Shown piece after piece: positions 25,479 to 33,791 of a DNA stretch of 37,672 bases. A model generated the notes under the pieces. It worked only from the letters and a program-made list of their open reading frames with translations, was not told where the DNA came from and searched no databases. The stretch covers positions 1 to 37,672 of the forward strand of contig JAJYOK010000027.1 of NCBI GenBank assembly GCA_021796215.1. Direction: 5' to 3'. The translations under genes were made by a program, and so were the position numbers. Origin of the DNA: Bacteroidota bacterium (GTDB taxonomy: Bacteria > Bacteroidota > Ignavibacteria > UBA10030 > UBA8401). Position 1 is the first letter of the stretch. Each line of letters starts with the position of its first letter.

Positions 25479-26312
25479 CTACCTCAACTCACTCATTGCT
25501 ACGGCATCCATATCAGAAAATTCCTGATTCTCTCCTCCCATCGCCCAGATGAATGCATAGTTTTTCGTGCCGGACCCGGCGTGAATGGACCACGGAGGAG
25601 AAATAACCGCCTGCTGGTTTCTCACGATTACTGCCCGTGTGTCGGTCGGTTTTCCCATAAGATGCACTACTAACGAATCTTCATCTAATCCAAAATACAT
25701 GTATACTTCCATCCTTCGTTGATGGGTATGCACAGGCATGGTATTCCACACCGAGCCTTTCGTTAATTCTGTCAGTCCCATGACAAGCTGACTGCTTTTT
25801 ATTCCATCGGAATGAATGAATTTTGTAATCGTTCGCGCATTAGCATTTTCGAGAGAACCGAGAGAAGTCTTTGAAGCTTCAGAAAACTTTGCATGGACAG
25901 AAGGGAAATTTTTATGTGCTGGAAAGGAAACGAAATAATAGAGCGAAGGCTTCTTCGGATCGCTGCTGCTGCACAAAATTTCTTTCACGCCTTTCCCAAG
26001 ATACAACAGGTCTTTGTTTTCCATTCGGAATTCGGTTCCATCGGCGCGTATTTTACCTTCTGCGCCGATATTAATGATGCCGACCTCTCGCCGTTCCAGG
26101 AAATATTCCGCCGCCATTTCTTTTTTCGATGCTTCAATCTTAAGCGCTTTCCCCTTGGGAACGGCAGTGCCAACAATGACCCGGTCAACATCGGAATAGA
26201 GCATCGTCACAATTCCTGCTTTAAAAAGATTATCAATAAGAAAAGCGCCGCGCAATTCGCTTGTTGTCATGCGTTGATATGCCTCGTCGTTGGGCGCGTA
26301 ACGTACTTCCAT
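25479..26312 (-). CDS. kduI: 5-keto-4-deoxyuronate isomerase
   Basis: 277 residues from the ATG at 26312 (MEVRYAPN), matching the family length of about 278. A GTG four codons earlier touches the AAGGA ribosome site and is less likely. This cupin-fold zinc enzyme converts 4-deoxy-L-threo-5-hexosulose uronate, the product of unsaturated pectin fragments, to 2,5-diketo-3-deoxygluconate for KduD. Metal ligands are visible: His-x-His and Glu in PVHTHQRRMEVYMYF, and the later His in PPWSIHAGSGTKNYAFIW. RREVGIINIGAEG is also typical. Confidence 0.95.
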   Translation of the reverse strand: MEVRYAPNDEAYQRMTTSELRGAFLIDNLFKAGIVTMLYSDVDRVIVGTAVPKGKALKIEASKKEMAAEYFLERREVGIINIGAEGKIRADGTEFRMENKDLLYLGKGVKEILCSSSDPKKPSLYYFVSFPAHKNFPSVHAKFSEASKTSLGSLENANARTITKFIHSDGIKSSQLVMGLTELTKGSVWNTMPVHTHQRRMEVYMYFGLDEDSLVVHLMGKPTDTRAVIVRNQQAVISPPWSIHAGSGTKNYAFIWAMGGENQEFSDMDAVAMSELR

Positions 26313-26354
26313 ATAGTTCTTCACTTCCTTAATTCAATGTTTACAAAACAGTCA

Positions 26355-27761
26355 TCAGAATTTGAAAAACCTCTTCGCATTGAAATAGCAGATATCTCTT
26401 ACCATTGAACCAACCAATTCCATGTCTGAAGGAATAAGCCCTTTTTCCATTTCAGTGCCGAGAATATTACAGAGAAGCCGCCGAAAATATTCATGCCGCG
26501 GGTACGAGAGAAAACTCCGGGAGTCCGTAATCATTCCCACAAACTGACTTAACAAGCCCATATTCGACAGCGCTTCCATCTGACGTGTCATTCCATCTTT
26601 CTGATCAAGAAACCACCACGCCGCGCCAAATTGAAGTTTTCCCGGAACAGAACCATCCTGAAAATTTCCGATCATGGTTGCGTACAATTCGTTATCGCGG
26701 GGATTAAGGTCGTAAAATATTGTTTTGGTTAATTTGTTTTCGCTGTCAAGACGGTCGAGATATTTTGCCATTGGCTTCGCCATTTCAAGATCGCCGATGG
26801 AATCAAAACCTGTATCGGGTCCGAGCGTACGCATCATGCGCGTGTTGTTATTCCTCAGCGCGCCGACGTGAAATTGCTGCACCCATCCTTTTTCCCAATT
26901 CATGATGCCGAATTCATACAACATCGCCGATCTGAATTTTGAAATTTCCGCCGGTGCCAGCCTTCTTTTCCGGAGAAGTTTTTTGAAAAGCAGTTTGATT
27001 TCGGATTCTTTGTACTCATCTGCATGAAAAGTTTCAAGCGCATGATCGGTGAGGCGGCAGCCGTGTTTTTCAAAATAATCATAACGCAAACGCAGCGCAT
27101 CAAGAAATCCATTATAGGAAGTAATCTCTTCTTTGACAGCTTTGCCAAGCAGTCCGACATATTTTGCAAATGCGACCGGATCATCTACCGCCATCGCCTT
27201 GTCCGGTCTCAATGCCGGCAGCACACGAATTGCGTTTCCTTGTGACGCATACTGTGTATGATGTTCAAGGGAATCAACGGGATCGTCCGTGGTGCAGACG
27301 ATTTCGACATTCATCTGTTTCATAATTCCCTGCGTCGTGAATTCAGGGGTTGCAAGCTTCCTGCGGCATTCATCCCAAATAGTTTTAGCAGTCGAAGAAT
27401 TGAGAAGTGTACCGGAGATGCCGAAAGGTTTTTTTAATTCAAGGTGCGTCCAATGGTACAACGGATTTCGTAATGTTTTTGGAACTGTTGCGGCCCATTG
27501 TTCAAATTTTTCCCAATCACTTGCGTTGCCCGTGATATATCGCTCATCTACACCGCATGTTCTCATCGCCCTCCATTTATAATGATCGCCATTAAGCCAC
27601 ACTTGAGTGATGTTTTCAAATTGCTTGTTCTCCGCAATCTCCTTTGGCGAAAGATGACAGTGGTAATCAATAATCGGCAATTTTTCGGCATAAGAGTGAT
27701 AAAGCGTTACCGCACTTTTATTTTCCAAAAGGAAATCTTCGTGTATGAATTCTTTTTTCAT
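26355..27761 (-). CDS. uxaC: Glucuronate/galacturonate isomerase (uronate isomerase)
   Basis: 468 residues, full length. Amidohydrolase-superfamily enzyme that turns D-galacturonate into tagaturonate and D-glucuronate into fructuronate. Motifs: IDYHCHLSPKEIAENK (the metal His-x-His), WLNGDHYKWRAMRTCGVDE, CTTDDPVDSLEHH, QFHVGALRNNNTRM and ITDSRSFLSYPRHEYFRRLLC near the C-terminus. It lies 9 bases after the DUF4861 gene, and kduI follows 42 bases later. It feeds UxaE further down the operon. Confidence 0.96.
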   Translation of the reverse strand: MKKEFIHEDFLLENKSAVTLYHSYAEKLPIIDYHCHLSPKEIAENKQFENITQVWLNGDHYKWRAMRTCGVDERYITGNASDWEKFEQWAATVPKTLRNPLYHWTHLELKKPFGISGTLLNSSTAKTIWDECRRKLATPEFTTQGIMKQMNVEIVCTTDDPVDSLEHHTQYASQGNAIRVLPALRPDKAMAVDDPVAFAKYVGLLGKAVKEEITSYNGFLDALRLRYDYFEKHGCRLTDHALETFHADEYKESEIKLLFKKLLRKRRLAPAEISKFRSAMLYEFGIMNWEKGWVQQFHVGALRNNNTRMMRTLGPDTGFDSIGDLEMAKPMAKYLDRLDSENKLTKTIFYDLNPRDNELYATMIGNFQDGSVPGKLQFGAAWWFLDQKDGMTRQMEALSNMGLLSQFVGMITDSRSFLSYPRHEYFRRLLCNILGTEMEKGLIPSDMELVGSMVRDICYFNAKRFFKF

Positions 27762-27770
27762 TTTTTTCTT

Positions 27771-29069
27771 TCAGTAGCTTATTTCAACCGGGTTATCAAA
27801 CTTTAAAACTGTTTCATCAAGGTACGCACGAAATGCTTCAAGATTTTTTATTCCATCAGACTCTTGCTGCCATGCGGCAGCAAAATAATATGTCAATGTT
27901 CCTTTGTGTGTACGAAGGGCAACTGCGTAACTGAGCGAATCGTCGCATCGTTGAACAAAATCGGATTCTCTGTAAAATATCGCAATTCCCAAGCTATCAC
28001 CGGAAAAAGCCTGCTGTCCGTACAAACCGAGGTAGCGCCAGCCGCTTGCATGGACTCCACCTTGAAGGTGGAGCCCATCTGCGGGTTCAAGAAGGATTGT
28101 ATGTCCGTGTTTTGCCAAACCTGTGCAAAGATCTTTTGGTGCAGGTTGAACCGTCGCTTCAAATTTTGTGAGCCGGCTTCCGGCTGTAATGGAATAGTCA
28201 GAAATGAGCTTATATTTTTTTCCGGCAACATTCCAACCATCATATATTCCCCGGACATCCGATCTTACGGGACCATTTGCAGCAATTATACAGAAAACGC
28301 TGTCTGTTTTCGAAACAGTCTCCAGACTATTTCCTGAAAGCATCGCAACCGAGCCGATTCCGAGCGAAGCTCCTACTTTGAAAATGTCCATTCCCCAGTT
28401 GAGCATTGACTCGTACGATTCATTATTGTTTGCTACCAGATCATGAACACCGGTTGTGTCGAGAACCATAGCGGGAATTTTCTTCCCGAAGATATCCGTT
28501 CGATTGCGCGCATCGAGGTAATACCGGTAACCAACCTTATCAGATTCCCAGCCGGGTCCCTCATGCCTGAACAAGTTATCATGATCCACATGCGTTGACG
28601 GCACGCGTACCGAATCTGCATCAATGAATCTTCCACCGATATATTTTCCGTCAACCAACGTGTACCCTGTTTTAACGCCGAGCTCAGCCTGAGTTCTTTT
28701 TTTATACTCATGCGGTCTTGAGCCTGTAGGATCGTATTTCACAGTAATTTGTTTCTTTTCTTTAGGTGCAAAATCTGTTACAATTGTGAGGATGTCAGGA
28801 GTACCATTCCTGTCGGTATCGTCAATTTGGCTTGCAATTTCTCCGTTATTATCGTACACAGCAAACGCATGCGGATTAAAATGCGGGATTTTCTTCTCTA
28901 GTGAAAGAACCGTGATGGATATTGGTTCATCAGTTCTTCCAATATTTAAGGGGTTCGTCAAAAAAATTACGAGCGAATCGGAATATTGGCTCTTCTGGGA
29001 ATTCTTTGCAAAACCGTTAGAAAGAAACAACACGAGAGCGATTATGCCAATACCAAAGGTTTTATTCAT
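27771..29069 (-). CDS. DUF4861 family secreted/periplasmic protein
   Basis: 432 residues with a signal peptide (MNKTFGIGIIALVLFLSNGFA). The family pattern of DUF4861 is clear: HDNLFRHEGPGWESDKVGYRYYLDARNRTDIFGKK in the middle, then HDLVANNNESYESMLNWGMDIFKVG and GLHLQGGVHASGWRYLGLYG. The fold is probably all-beta. DUF4861 genes are known from polysaccharide-utilisation loci, often those for uronate-containing glycans, but no enzymatic role is established to my knowledge. Here it lies 16 bases after the PL9 lyase and 9 before uxaC, so an action on pectin-derived uronates or oligosaccharides in the periplasm is a fair guess. Confidence 0.8.
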   Translation of the reverse strand: MNKTFGIGIIALVLFLSNGFAKNSQKSQYSDSLVIFLTNPLNIGRTDEPISITVLSLEKKIPHFNPHAFAVYDNNGEIASQIDDTDRNGTPDILTIVTDFAPKEKKQITVKYDPTGSRPHEYKKRTQAELGVKTGYTLVDGKYIGGRFIDADSVRVPSTHVDHDNLFRHEGPGWESDKVGYRYYLDARNRTDIFGKKIPAMVLDTTGVHDLVANNNESYESMLNWGMDIFKVGASLGIGSVAMLSGNSLETVSKTDSVFCIIAANGPVRSDVRGIYDGWNVAGKKYKLISDYSITAGSRLTKFEATVQPAPKDLCTGLAKHGHTILLEPADGLHLQGGVHASGWRYLGLYGQQAFSGDSLGIAIFYRESDFVQRCDDSLSYAVALRTHKGTLTYYFAAAWQQESDGIKNLEAFRAYLDETVLKFDNPVEISY

Positions 29070-29085
29070 TTTTTTAAATTGCCAC

Positions 29086-30618
29086 TTACTTCATCACAAT
29101 CATCTTTTTCACTGCTGTATAATTTCCTGCGCGGATGGAATAGAAATAAACGCCGCTTGAAACATTCCGGGCATTCCACTGCGTGGAATAGAAGCCTGTA
29201 GATTTATCTTCATCTATAAGAGTAGCGACTTCCCGCCCAAGCACATCATAAACTTTTAGGAGGACATGACTTCTTGCCGGTATTTGAAAACTGATCGCTG
29301 TTGACGGATTAAAAGGATTCGGATAATTCTGCAGTAATTCAAATACATGCGGCGCACCATTTGTTGTGGCGTGAGCCACAGTCGCGGTCGCATCAAACTC
29401 AAATGCACCAAGATCGGGCGCGCTTCCGACATACGGCAGTCCGACATTCGTTCCGGCATCAATAAACTGACTGCCAAGCACTAAATGCATGAACGGCACA
29501 TCAGGAAGACTTCCGTCGGCCTTTCGCGGTCCACGAACACCTGTAGTATCAATGCTGACAAAATCTGATTCTGTAGCCGAAAATGGGCTCATCCAGCTAT
29601 TTGTTTTCTGAACAGCGAAACTCGCCAGCGAGCCATAACTTCCAAGGGCGACACAATTTTCTACAGTCAGCACCGAACCGCTTTTCAATCCGGCGCTAAT
29701 TTGATAATTCGTACCGTTTCTATACGCGGTGCAATTCAACAGTGTCATAGAACCTCTGTTGTTGTTCTGATCAAACCCTTTTACTTTGTTGTCGAATGAG
29801 AGACAGTCCTTCAGAATCATATTATGGCGCAGGCTATCAGCATTGCCATTATCGCCGCCTCCCATTTTGAAGCCGTTACCATTTCCGCTGCTTCGGCTTC
29901 CGTTTTTGAGGTAGCCATTCATAAATGACCAGCAATTTTCCAGCGTTGTGCTTACGCTATCAGACGGACGAAGATATCCGTCCCATCCGTCGTCAGAATT
30001 TTGCCATGAACGACATCCATAAAAATAATTTCCGGTTCCTACGTCTAACTTTGGAGCAAAGCCGTCAGCGTTTCCCTGACTCGGATCAACATTATAGTAC
30101 GAATCGCAGTTGATAATCTGATTGTTTGATGCCCCGCTGCCTAACTGCAAACCTGTATCTCCGTTCTCGCTGAACGAACAATTCTCAACAATATTATTCG
30201 AGCCGGAAATGTTCATTCCGTTATCTCCTGCTTTTTTGATGGCGATACCTTTAATGTGCCAGTATCTTCCTTTCAAATTAACACACCGGTAGCTGCTTGA
30301 AACCGGCATGCCGGTGCAATCGAGAATCGGGCGCTCATTCGGATAAGCGAAAAGGTAATAGTTGCTTTCGCTCGATCCGCTCTTTGAAATATTAATTGTG
30401 CTATGGATGGAATACGTACCGCCGCGGAGATAGATTGTATCTCCGGCGGCGGCTACCGACATCGCTTTCGGAATCGTGAGTAACGGCTGATCAATCGTCC
30501 CTGAATTCGTATCGCTTCCGGCTGTGGAAACAAAAATCTGGTTCGCATTCAGACCTGATGTCAACACAACAAACAGACATACGTAACCGAACAACTTTCT
30601 CACAACACTGCTCCTCAT
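29086..30618 (-). CDS. PL9-family pectate lyase with T9SS sorting domain
   Basis: 510 residues. Signal peptide (KLFGYVCLFVVLTSGLNA), then a right-handed parallel beta-helix (about 28-405), a short linker, and a T9SS C-terminal domain (LLQNYPNPFNPSTAISF to the end). Catalytic and calcium residues of PL9 (Pel9A type) are in place: Asp in NADGFAPK (185), Asp-Asp and Asp in NSDDGWDGY (209, 210, 213) and the base Lys in GFKMGG (251); their spacing matches Pel9A. It cleaves polygalacturonate by beta-elimination outside the cell; rhamnogalacturonan is the other PL9 substrate. The ATG overlaps the stop of the pectin methylesterase gene (ATGA), implying coupled translation. A GTG five codons in has a better AGGAG and could be the real start. 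Confidence 0.9.
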   Translation of the reverse strand: MRSSVVRKLFGYVCLFVVLTSGLNANQIFVSTAGSDTNSGTIDQPLLTIPKAMSVAAAGDTIYLRGGTYSIHSTINISKSGSSESNYYLFAYPNERPILDCTGMPVSSSYRCVNLKGRYWHIKGIAIKKAGDNGMNISGSNNIVENCSFSENGDTGLQLGSGASNNQIINCDSYYNVDPSQGNADGFAPKLDVGTGNYFYGCRSWQNSDDGWDGYLRPSDSVSTTLENCWSFMNGYLKNGSRSSGNGNGFKMGGGDNGNADSLRHNMILKDCLSFDNKVKGFDQNNNRGSMTLLNCTAYRNGTNYQISAGLKSGSVLTVENCVALGSYGSLASFAVQKTNSWMSPFSATESDFVSIDTTGVRGPRKADGSLPDVPFMHLVLGSQFIDAGTNVGLPYVGSAPDLGAFEFDATATVAHATTNGAPHVFELLQNYPNPFNPSTAISFQIPARSHVLLKVYDVLGREVATLIDEDKSTGFYSTQWNARNVSSGVYFYSIRAGNYTAVKKMIVMK

Positions 30619-33600
30619 TTCACCAAAACTAATTTTTTCGTGGATACAAAATCTCCTGCCTTGAGTCTGTAAAAATAAACACCGCTCGATAAACTGCCAG
30701 CATTTCCGCCAGAGGCGGATCCGCCTTCGGCGGAAAAATTTACTTCGTACGTTCCTGGAGATTTTCGTTCATTCACTAACGTCGCAACTTCCCTCCCGAG
30801 GACATCATAAACCTTCAGAGACACAAACCCCAAAACCGGAACTACAAACCGTATTTTCGTCGTCGGGTTGAACGGGTTCGGATAATTCTGCGATAATGAG
30901 AAGGACGAGGGAATTTCATTGATCAACGCTCCTTCGTTCACACCCGTTGTTGTCGTATCGGGAACTGATGGCAGCCAGTCGCTTGTGAAAGCAGTGGAAT
31001 TAGTGTTCCGCGAAAAAATATTCGTCAAAGTAAATGTTCCAGCAGCGGAATCGCTCAATTGGCTTGACCACGTTGCGCGTGTAGCCGGCGAAGCGCCGGG
31101 CCCCGAAGAATTGTATTCTGCATATTGAGCCGGGGTAACATTCCATGCAAGCCAGCCGGCAGTGTTCAGATTTGCAGGCTCGTAGCAATTCAGAAACACC
31201 GTTCGCGGTGCGCCCTGCCACGGTCTTCCGAGATAAAATGTCGTTATCGGATTTCCATCGTAACCGACGGAATCGGCAATAATTGTGCAGTTGCGAAACA
31301 CGTAGCCGAATTGAGAAGCAGCGTCAGTACTCGCGGCGGTCAGTGTTCCGGTGTTTCGCTTTTCACGAATTGTACAGCTATCGAACACAGCAACATCACG
31401 TCCGAAAATAAAATCCACTGTGCCTTCGATGTAACAATTCTTATGATACAATCTGCCCGCTCCGCTTCCGCCCCACGTATAATACGTATCCTGATAGCCG
31501 AGAAGTTTACAGTTGTAGTACGCTTGTCTGTCGCCGTTCGCTCTCAGCGCAACTGCCTGAGTACCGCTCACGCCCGGCTGCGGAGAATAGGTGTTTTGAA
31601 TAGAGATGTTCGCGGCTGTGAAATCGCTCGCATCAATAGCAACGGTAAACGATCCGCTTGTGCCTGGATTTCCCGAGCCGTGGCTATCTGCATAATCGCC
31701 ATACGTGATGATCGTGCTGTCACGATCTTCTCCAAGCAGGAACACATTGATCTTTGATTTTGCCAGCGTGTCCTTTTCGTGATAGGTTCCTTTCTTCACG
31801 AAGATCGTCCATACTCCGGTATAGTTATCCGGCACATCACTGAACGAAGCTTGCACAGTTGTGTAATCGCCGCTGCCATCCTTCGCAACAACTTTCACCA
31901 CTGAAGGCGCCGGCACTTGCGTAGTAAACGAATCAACTTTGCCGTAGCCGGTACCCGCACTGTTGACAGCGTAAGCGCGCACATAATATATAGTACTTGC
32001 GATGAGTCCAGTGATGCCGCTTTTAAATGTGCCGATTCCATTTCCATCTTCTGTTTTGCTGTCGTTCACCGTTGGATTTCCTGCTGTGTTCCAGCAAACT
32101 CCTCTCACGTTTACTGTGTCGCCGCCCCAATCAATGACTGTACCGCCGCTGAGTGCAGTCTTTACCAAAATATTCGTCGGAGTCGTTGTCGTTACAGAAG
32201 GTGGAACAAGAGATGCTAAAGTGTTGAAAGTAATTTCATTACCATAAGCCGTACCGGCGGCGTTCGTTGCGTATGCACGAGCGTAGTAGGCCTTTCCCGG
32301 CATCAATCCGGTGATCGAACCTGTAAATGAGCCGGTTCCAACTCCGTCTGACGTATGAGCGTCCGTTAACGTCGGGGCGCTGACGGTATCCCAGCAAACA
32401 CCGCGAGCAGTAACAGCGCCTCCGCCGTCTGCAGAAATGGTACCTCCGCTCGTAGCAAATGTGGTTGATATATACGAAGCACTCGTTGTTGACAAACTTG
32501 GGAGTTCAATTGCTAAACCGGTTGTCGCACCGAAAACAAGTACGTGCGAAACGTACATCAACTTTGCCCATCCCTCATTCTGCGTATCGTACGGATAAAT
32601 TCTGAGATACAACGTCTCTCCGCTTTTCACTGTATCGCTTATTGTGAAAGAAAACGGAACCAGCGTGCTTGCAACTAACGCGGTGTCTGAAATTAATGCA
32701 GTTCGTGTTGTGAATGTCGAATCGTGTGAATAATACACGCCCGCTCTCAGGTTATTTGTGTATGCAGCACCGAGACTGAATGCAATCGAATCAGCATAGA
32801 ATGTTCCACCAACCATCGGCGAAACGGCATATTGAACATAGCGCGTGAAGTTCGGACTTGTCTCTGCAGTCCAACTATGGCTGACCGTTGTCATCCACAC
32901 AACGCTCACGCCGTTGACCGAAGTGTTCTGAGGATAGGTATAGAGACTGTCGCTGAATGTTTCCGGGCCTGCGTTCAACAATCCGGAAATTACGGGAGCA
33001 TCGGTTTGCGTTGCTGAAGAATCGGGCCACAGCACAGAAGCTGGAACCGGAATGGATGTGGTGGTTCCCGAAACTGTAAGATTCTGGGCATACAAATATT
33101 TCGTCGTACTGATTGTGCCCGCGGGTATCCACGGGTAAATTCTAATGTAGAGCGTCTCGCCGTTCATCGCTTCAGCGTGAAACGTATAGCTTTCCGGCGC
33201 AATCGTATTCGAAGGAAGACTGTCCTGTACCGCCAACACTGTCGGCGATGTAAACGACGTATCGGTCGAAGAAAGAATTGTGACGTTCATTCCTTTAATG
33301 CCTTTCGCACCAATAAGGAGCGAAAGGGATGTAGCGGTGAAATTTGTATTCGGTTTCGGAACGATAGCAAATTGAAGATAGCGATTCTTATTTAAGGTGT
33401 CTTCCGGGGGCCACGTGCTGGTTCCGGTCGTATCGCTGGTGCCCGCATCCGGTTTCACTTTCAAAACGTTTAAGTAACTGCCGACACCTTCGTATCCGGG
33501 AATAAGACCGCGGTAAGACCCGTCCACCCCGTTAACATTACCGGCTGTAGATGAGACGCTCAGACTGCCGGCAATTGCCCATGACACTGATGCTGAATCT

Positions 33601-33668
33601 TGTGCAAACACACGTGCCGTGCAAATCAGACAGAAAATCACAGCCAACCCGCTAATCCATCTTTTCAT
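30615..33668 (-). CDS. Multidomain pectin methylesterase (CE8) with T9SS sorting domain
   Basis: 1017 residues from the ATG at 33668, with AAGGA 9 bases upstream; an ATG three codons earlier touches that site. Order: signal peptide; two related beta-sandwich domains of about 170 residues (each with NFT, a YxxDxTFT segment and GETLYIRIYP) that may bind carbohydrate; two Fn3-like repeats (RGVCW, ITGL, YYVRAYAxNSAGT); a CE8 beta-helix from about 590 to 890; T9SS domain at the end (NYPNPFNPTTKIRF). CE8 catalytic residues are present: Gln in TQAVALR, Gln-Asp in GYQDTYY, Asp in DFIFG, and Arg/Trp in LGRPW. It removes methyl esters so that the PL9 lyase in the next gene can act. A GC-rich palindrome is inserted in frame in the sorting domain. 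Confidence 0.92.
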   Translation of the reverse strand: MKRWISGLAVIFCLICTARVFAQDSASVSWAIAGSLSVSSTAGNVNGVDGSYRGLIPGYEGVGSYLNVLKVKPDAGTSDTTGTSTWPPEDTLNKNRYLQFAIVPKPNTNFTATSLSLLIGAKGIKGMNVTILSSTDTSFTSPTVLAVQDSLPSNTIAPESYTFHAEAMNGETLYIRIYPWIPAGTISTTKYLYAQNLTVSGTTTSIPVPASVLWPDSSATQTDAPVISGLLNAGPETFSDSLYTYPQNTSVNGVSVVWMTTVSHSWTAETSPNFTRYVQYAVSPMVGGTFYADSIAFSLGAAYTNNLRAGVYYSHDSTFTTRTALISDTALVASTLVPFSFTISDTVKSGETLYLRIYPYDTQNEGWAKLMYVSHVLVFGATTGLAIELPSLSTTSASYISTTFATSGGTISADGGGAVTARGVCWDTVSAPTLTDAHTSDGVGTGSFTGSITGLMPGKAYYARAYATNAAGTAYGNEITFNTLASLVPPSVTTTTPTNILVKTALSGGTVIDWGGDTVNVRGVCWNTAGNPTVNDSKTEDGNGIGTFKSGITGLIASTIYYVRAYAVNSAGTGYGKVDSFTTQVPAPSVVKVVAKDGSGDYTTVQASFSDVPDNYTGVWTIFVKKGTYHEKDTLAKSKINVFLLGEDRDSTIITYGDYADSHGSGNPGTSGSFTVAIDASDFTAANISIQNTYSPQPGVSGTQAVALRANGDRQAYYNCKLLGYQDTYYTWGGSGAGRLYHKNCYIEGTVDFIFGRDVAVFDSCTIREKRNTGTLTAASTDAASQFGYVFRNCTIIADSVGYDGNPITTFYLGRPWQGAPRTVFLNCYEPANLNTAGWLAWNVTPAQYAEYNSSGPGASPATRATWSSQLSDSAAGTFTLTNIFSRNTNSTAFTSDWLPSVPDTTTTGVNEGALINEIPSSFSLSQNYPNPFNPTTKIRFVVPVLGFVSLKVYDVLGREVATLVNERKSPGTYEVNFSAEGGSASGGNAGSLSSGVYFYRLKAGDFVSTKKLVLVK
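30703..30736. repeat. GC-rich palindromic element inside the T9SS sorting domain of the CE8 gene
   Basis: TTTCCGCC at 30703-30710 and GGCGGAAA at 30729-30736 flank a second palindrome, GGCGGATCCGCC. In protein it gives a run like AEGGSASGGNAGS between VNFS and LSSGVYFY. The other two sorting domains in the window go from the equivalent strand to SSGVYFY or ASGMYIY without it. It looks like a small mobile palindromic repeat tolerated in frame. Confidence 0.55.
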
Positions 33669-33707
33669 AATCTGCATTCCTTCTTTTTCTATCCTCTTTA
33701 GTAGAAC

Positions 33708-33734
33708 CTTGCGAAGGTTTTAAGCCTTCGCAAG
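33708..33734. promoter_or_regulatory. Perfect inverted repeat upstream of the CE8 gene
   Basis: Arms CTTGCGAAGG and CCTTCGCAAG (10 of 10 pairs, 7-base spacer) lie between the terminator of the upstream gene and the CE8 start, about 40 bases before the ATG. No T run follows on the minus strand, so an operator or a 5' leader hairpin is more likely than a terminator. A dispersed palindromic repeat is the other possibility. Confidence 0.5.
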
Positions 33735-33741
33735 ATTTAGT

Positions 33742-33783
33742 AAAAAAAGCAAGTGCAAGGCATCTCGGAGGCACCCTGCACTT
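33742..33783 (-). terminator. Intrinsic terminator of the right-edge gene
   Basis: On the minus strand an imperfect stem (AAGTGCAGGG with CCTTGCACTT, extended by wobble pairs) is followed by GC and seven T. It starts 9 bases after the stop codon of the right-edge gene. It separates that gene from the pectin operon, so transcription of the CE8 gene probably starts after it. Confidence 0.75.
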
Positions 33784-33791
33784 TTGCCATA

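Noticed and set aside
31125-31757. Plus-strand ORF of 210 codons
   Set aside because: It is antisense to the CE8 catalytic domain, where the esterase motifs are intact.
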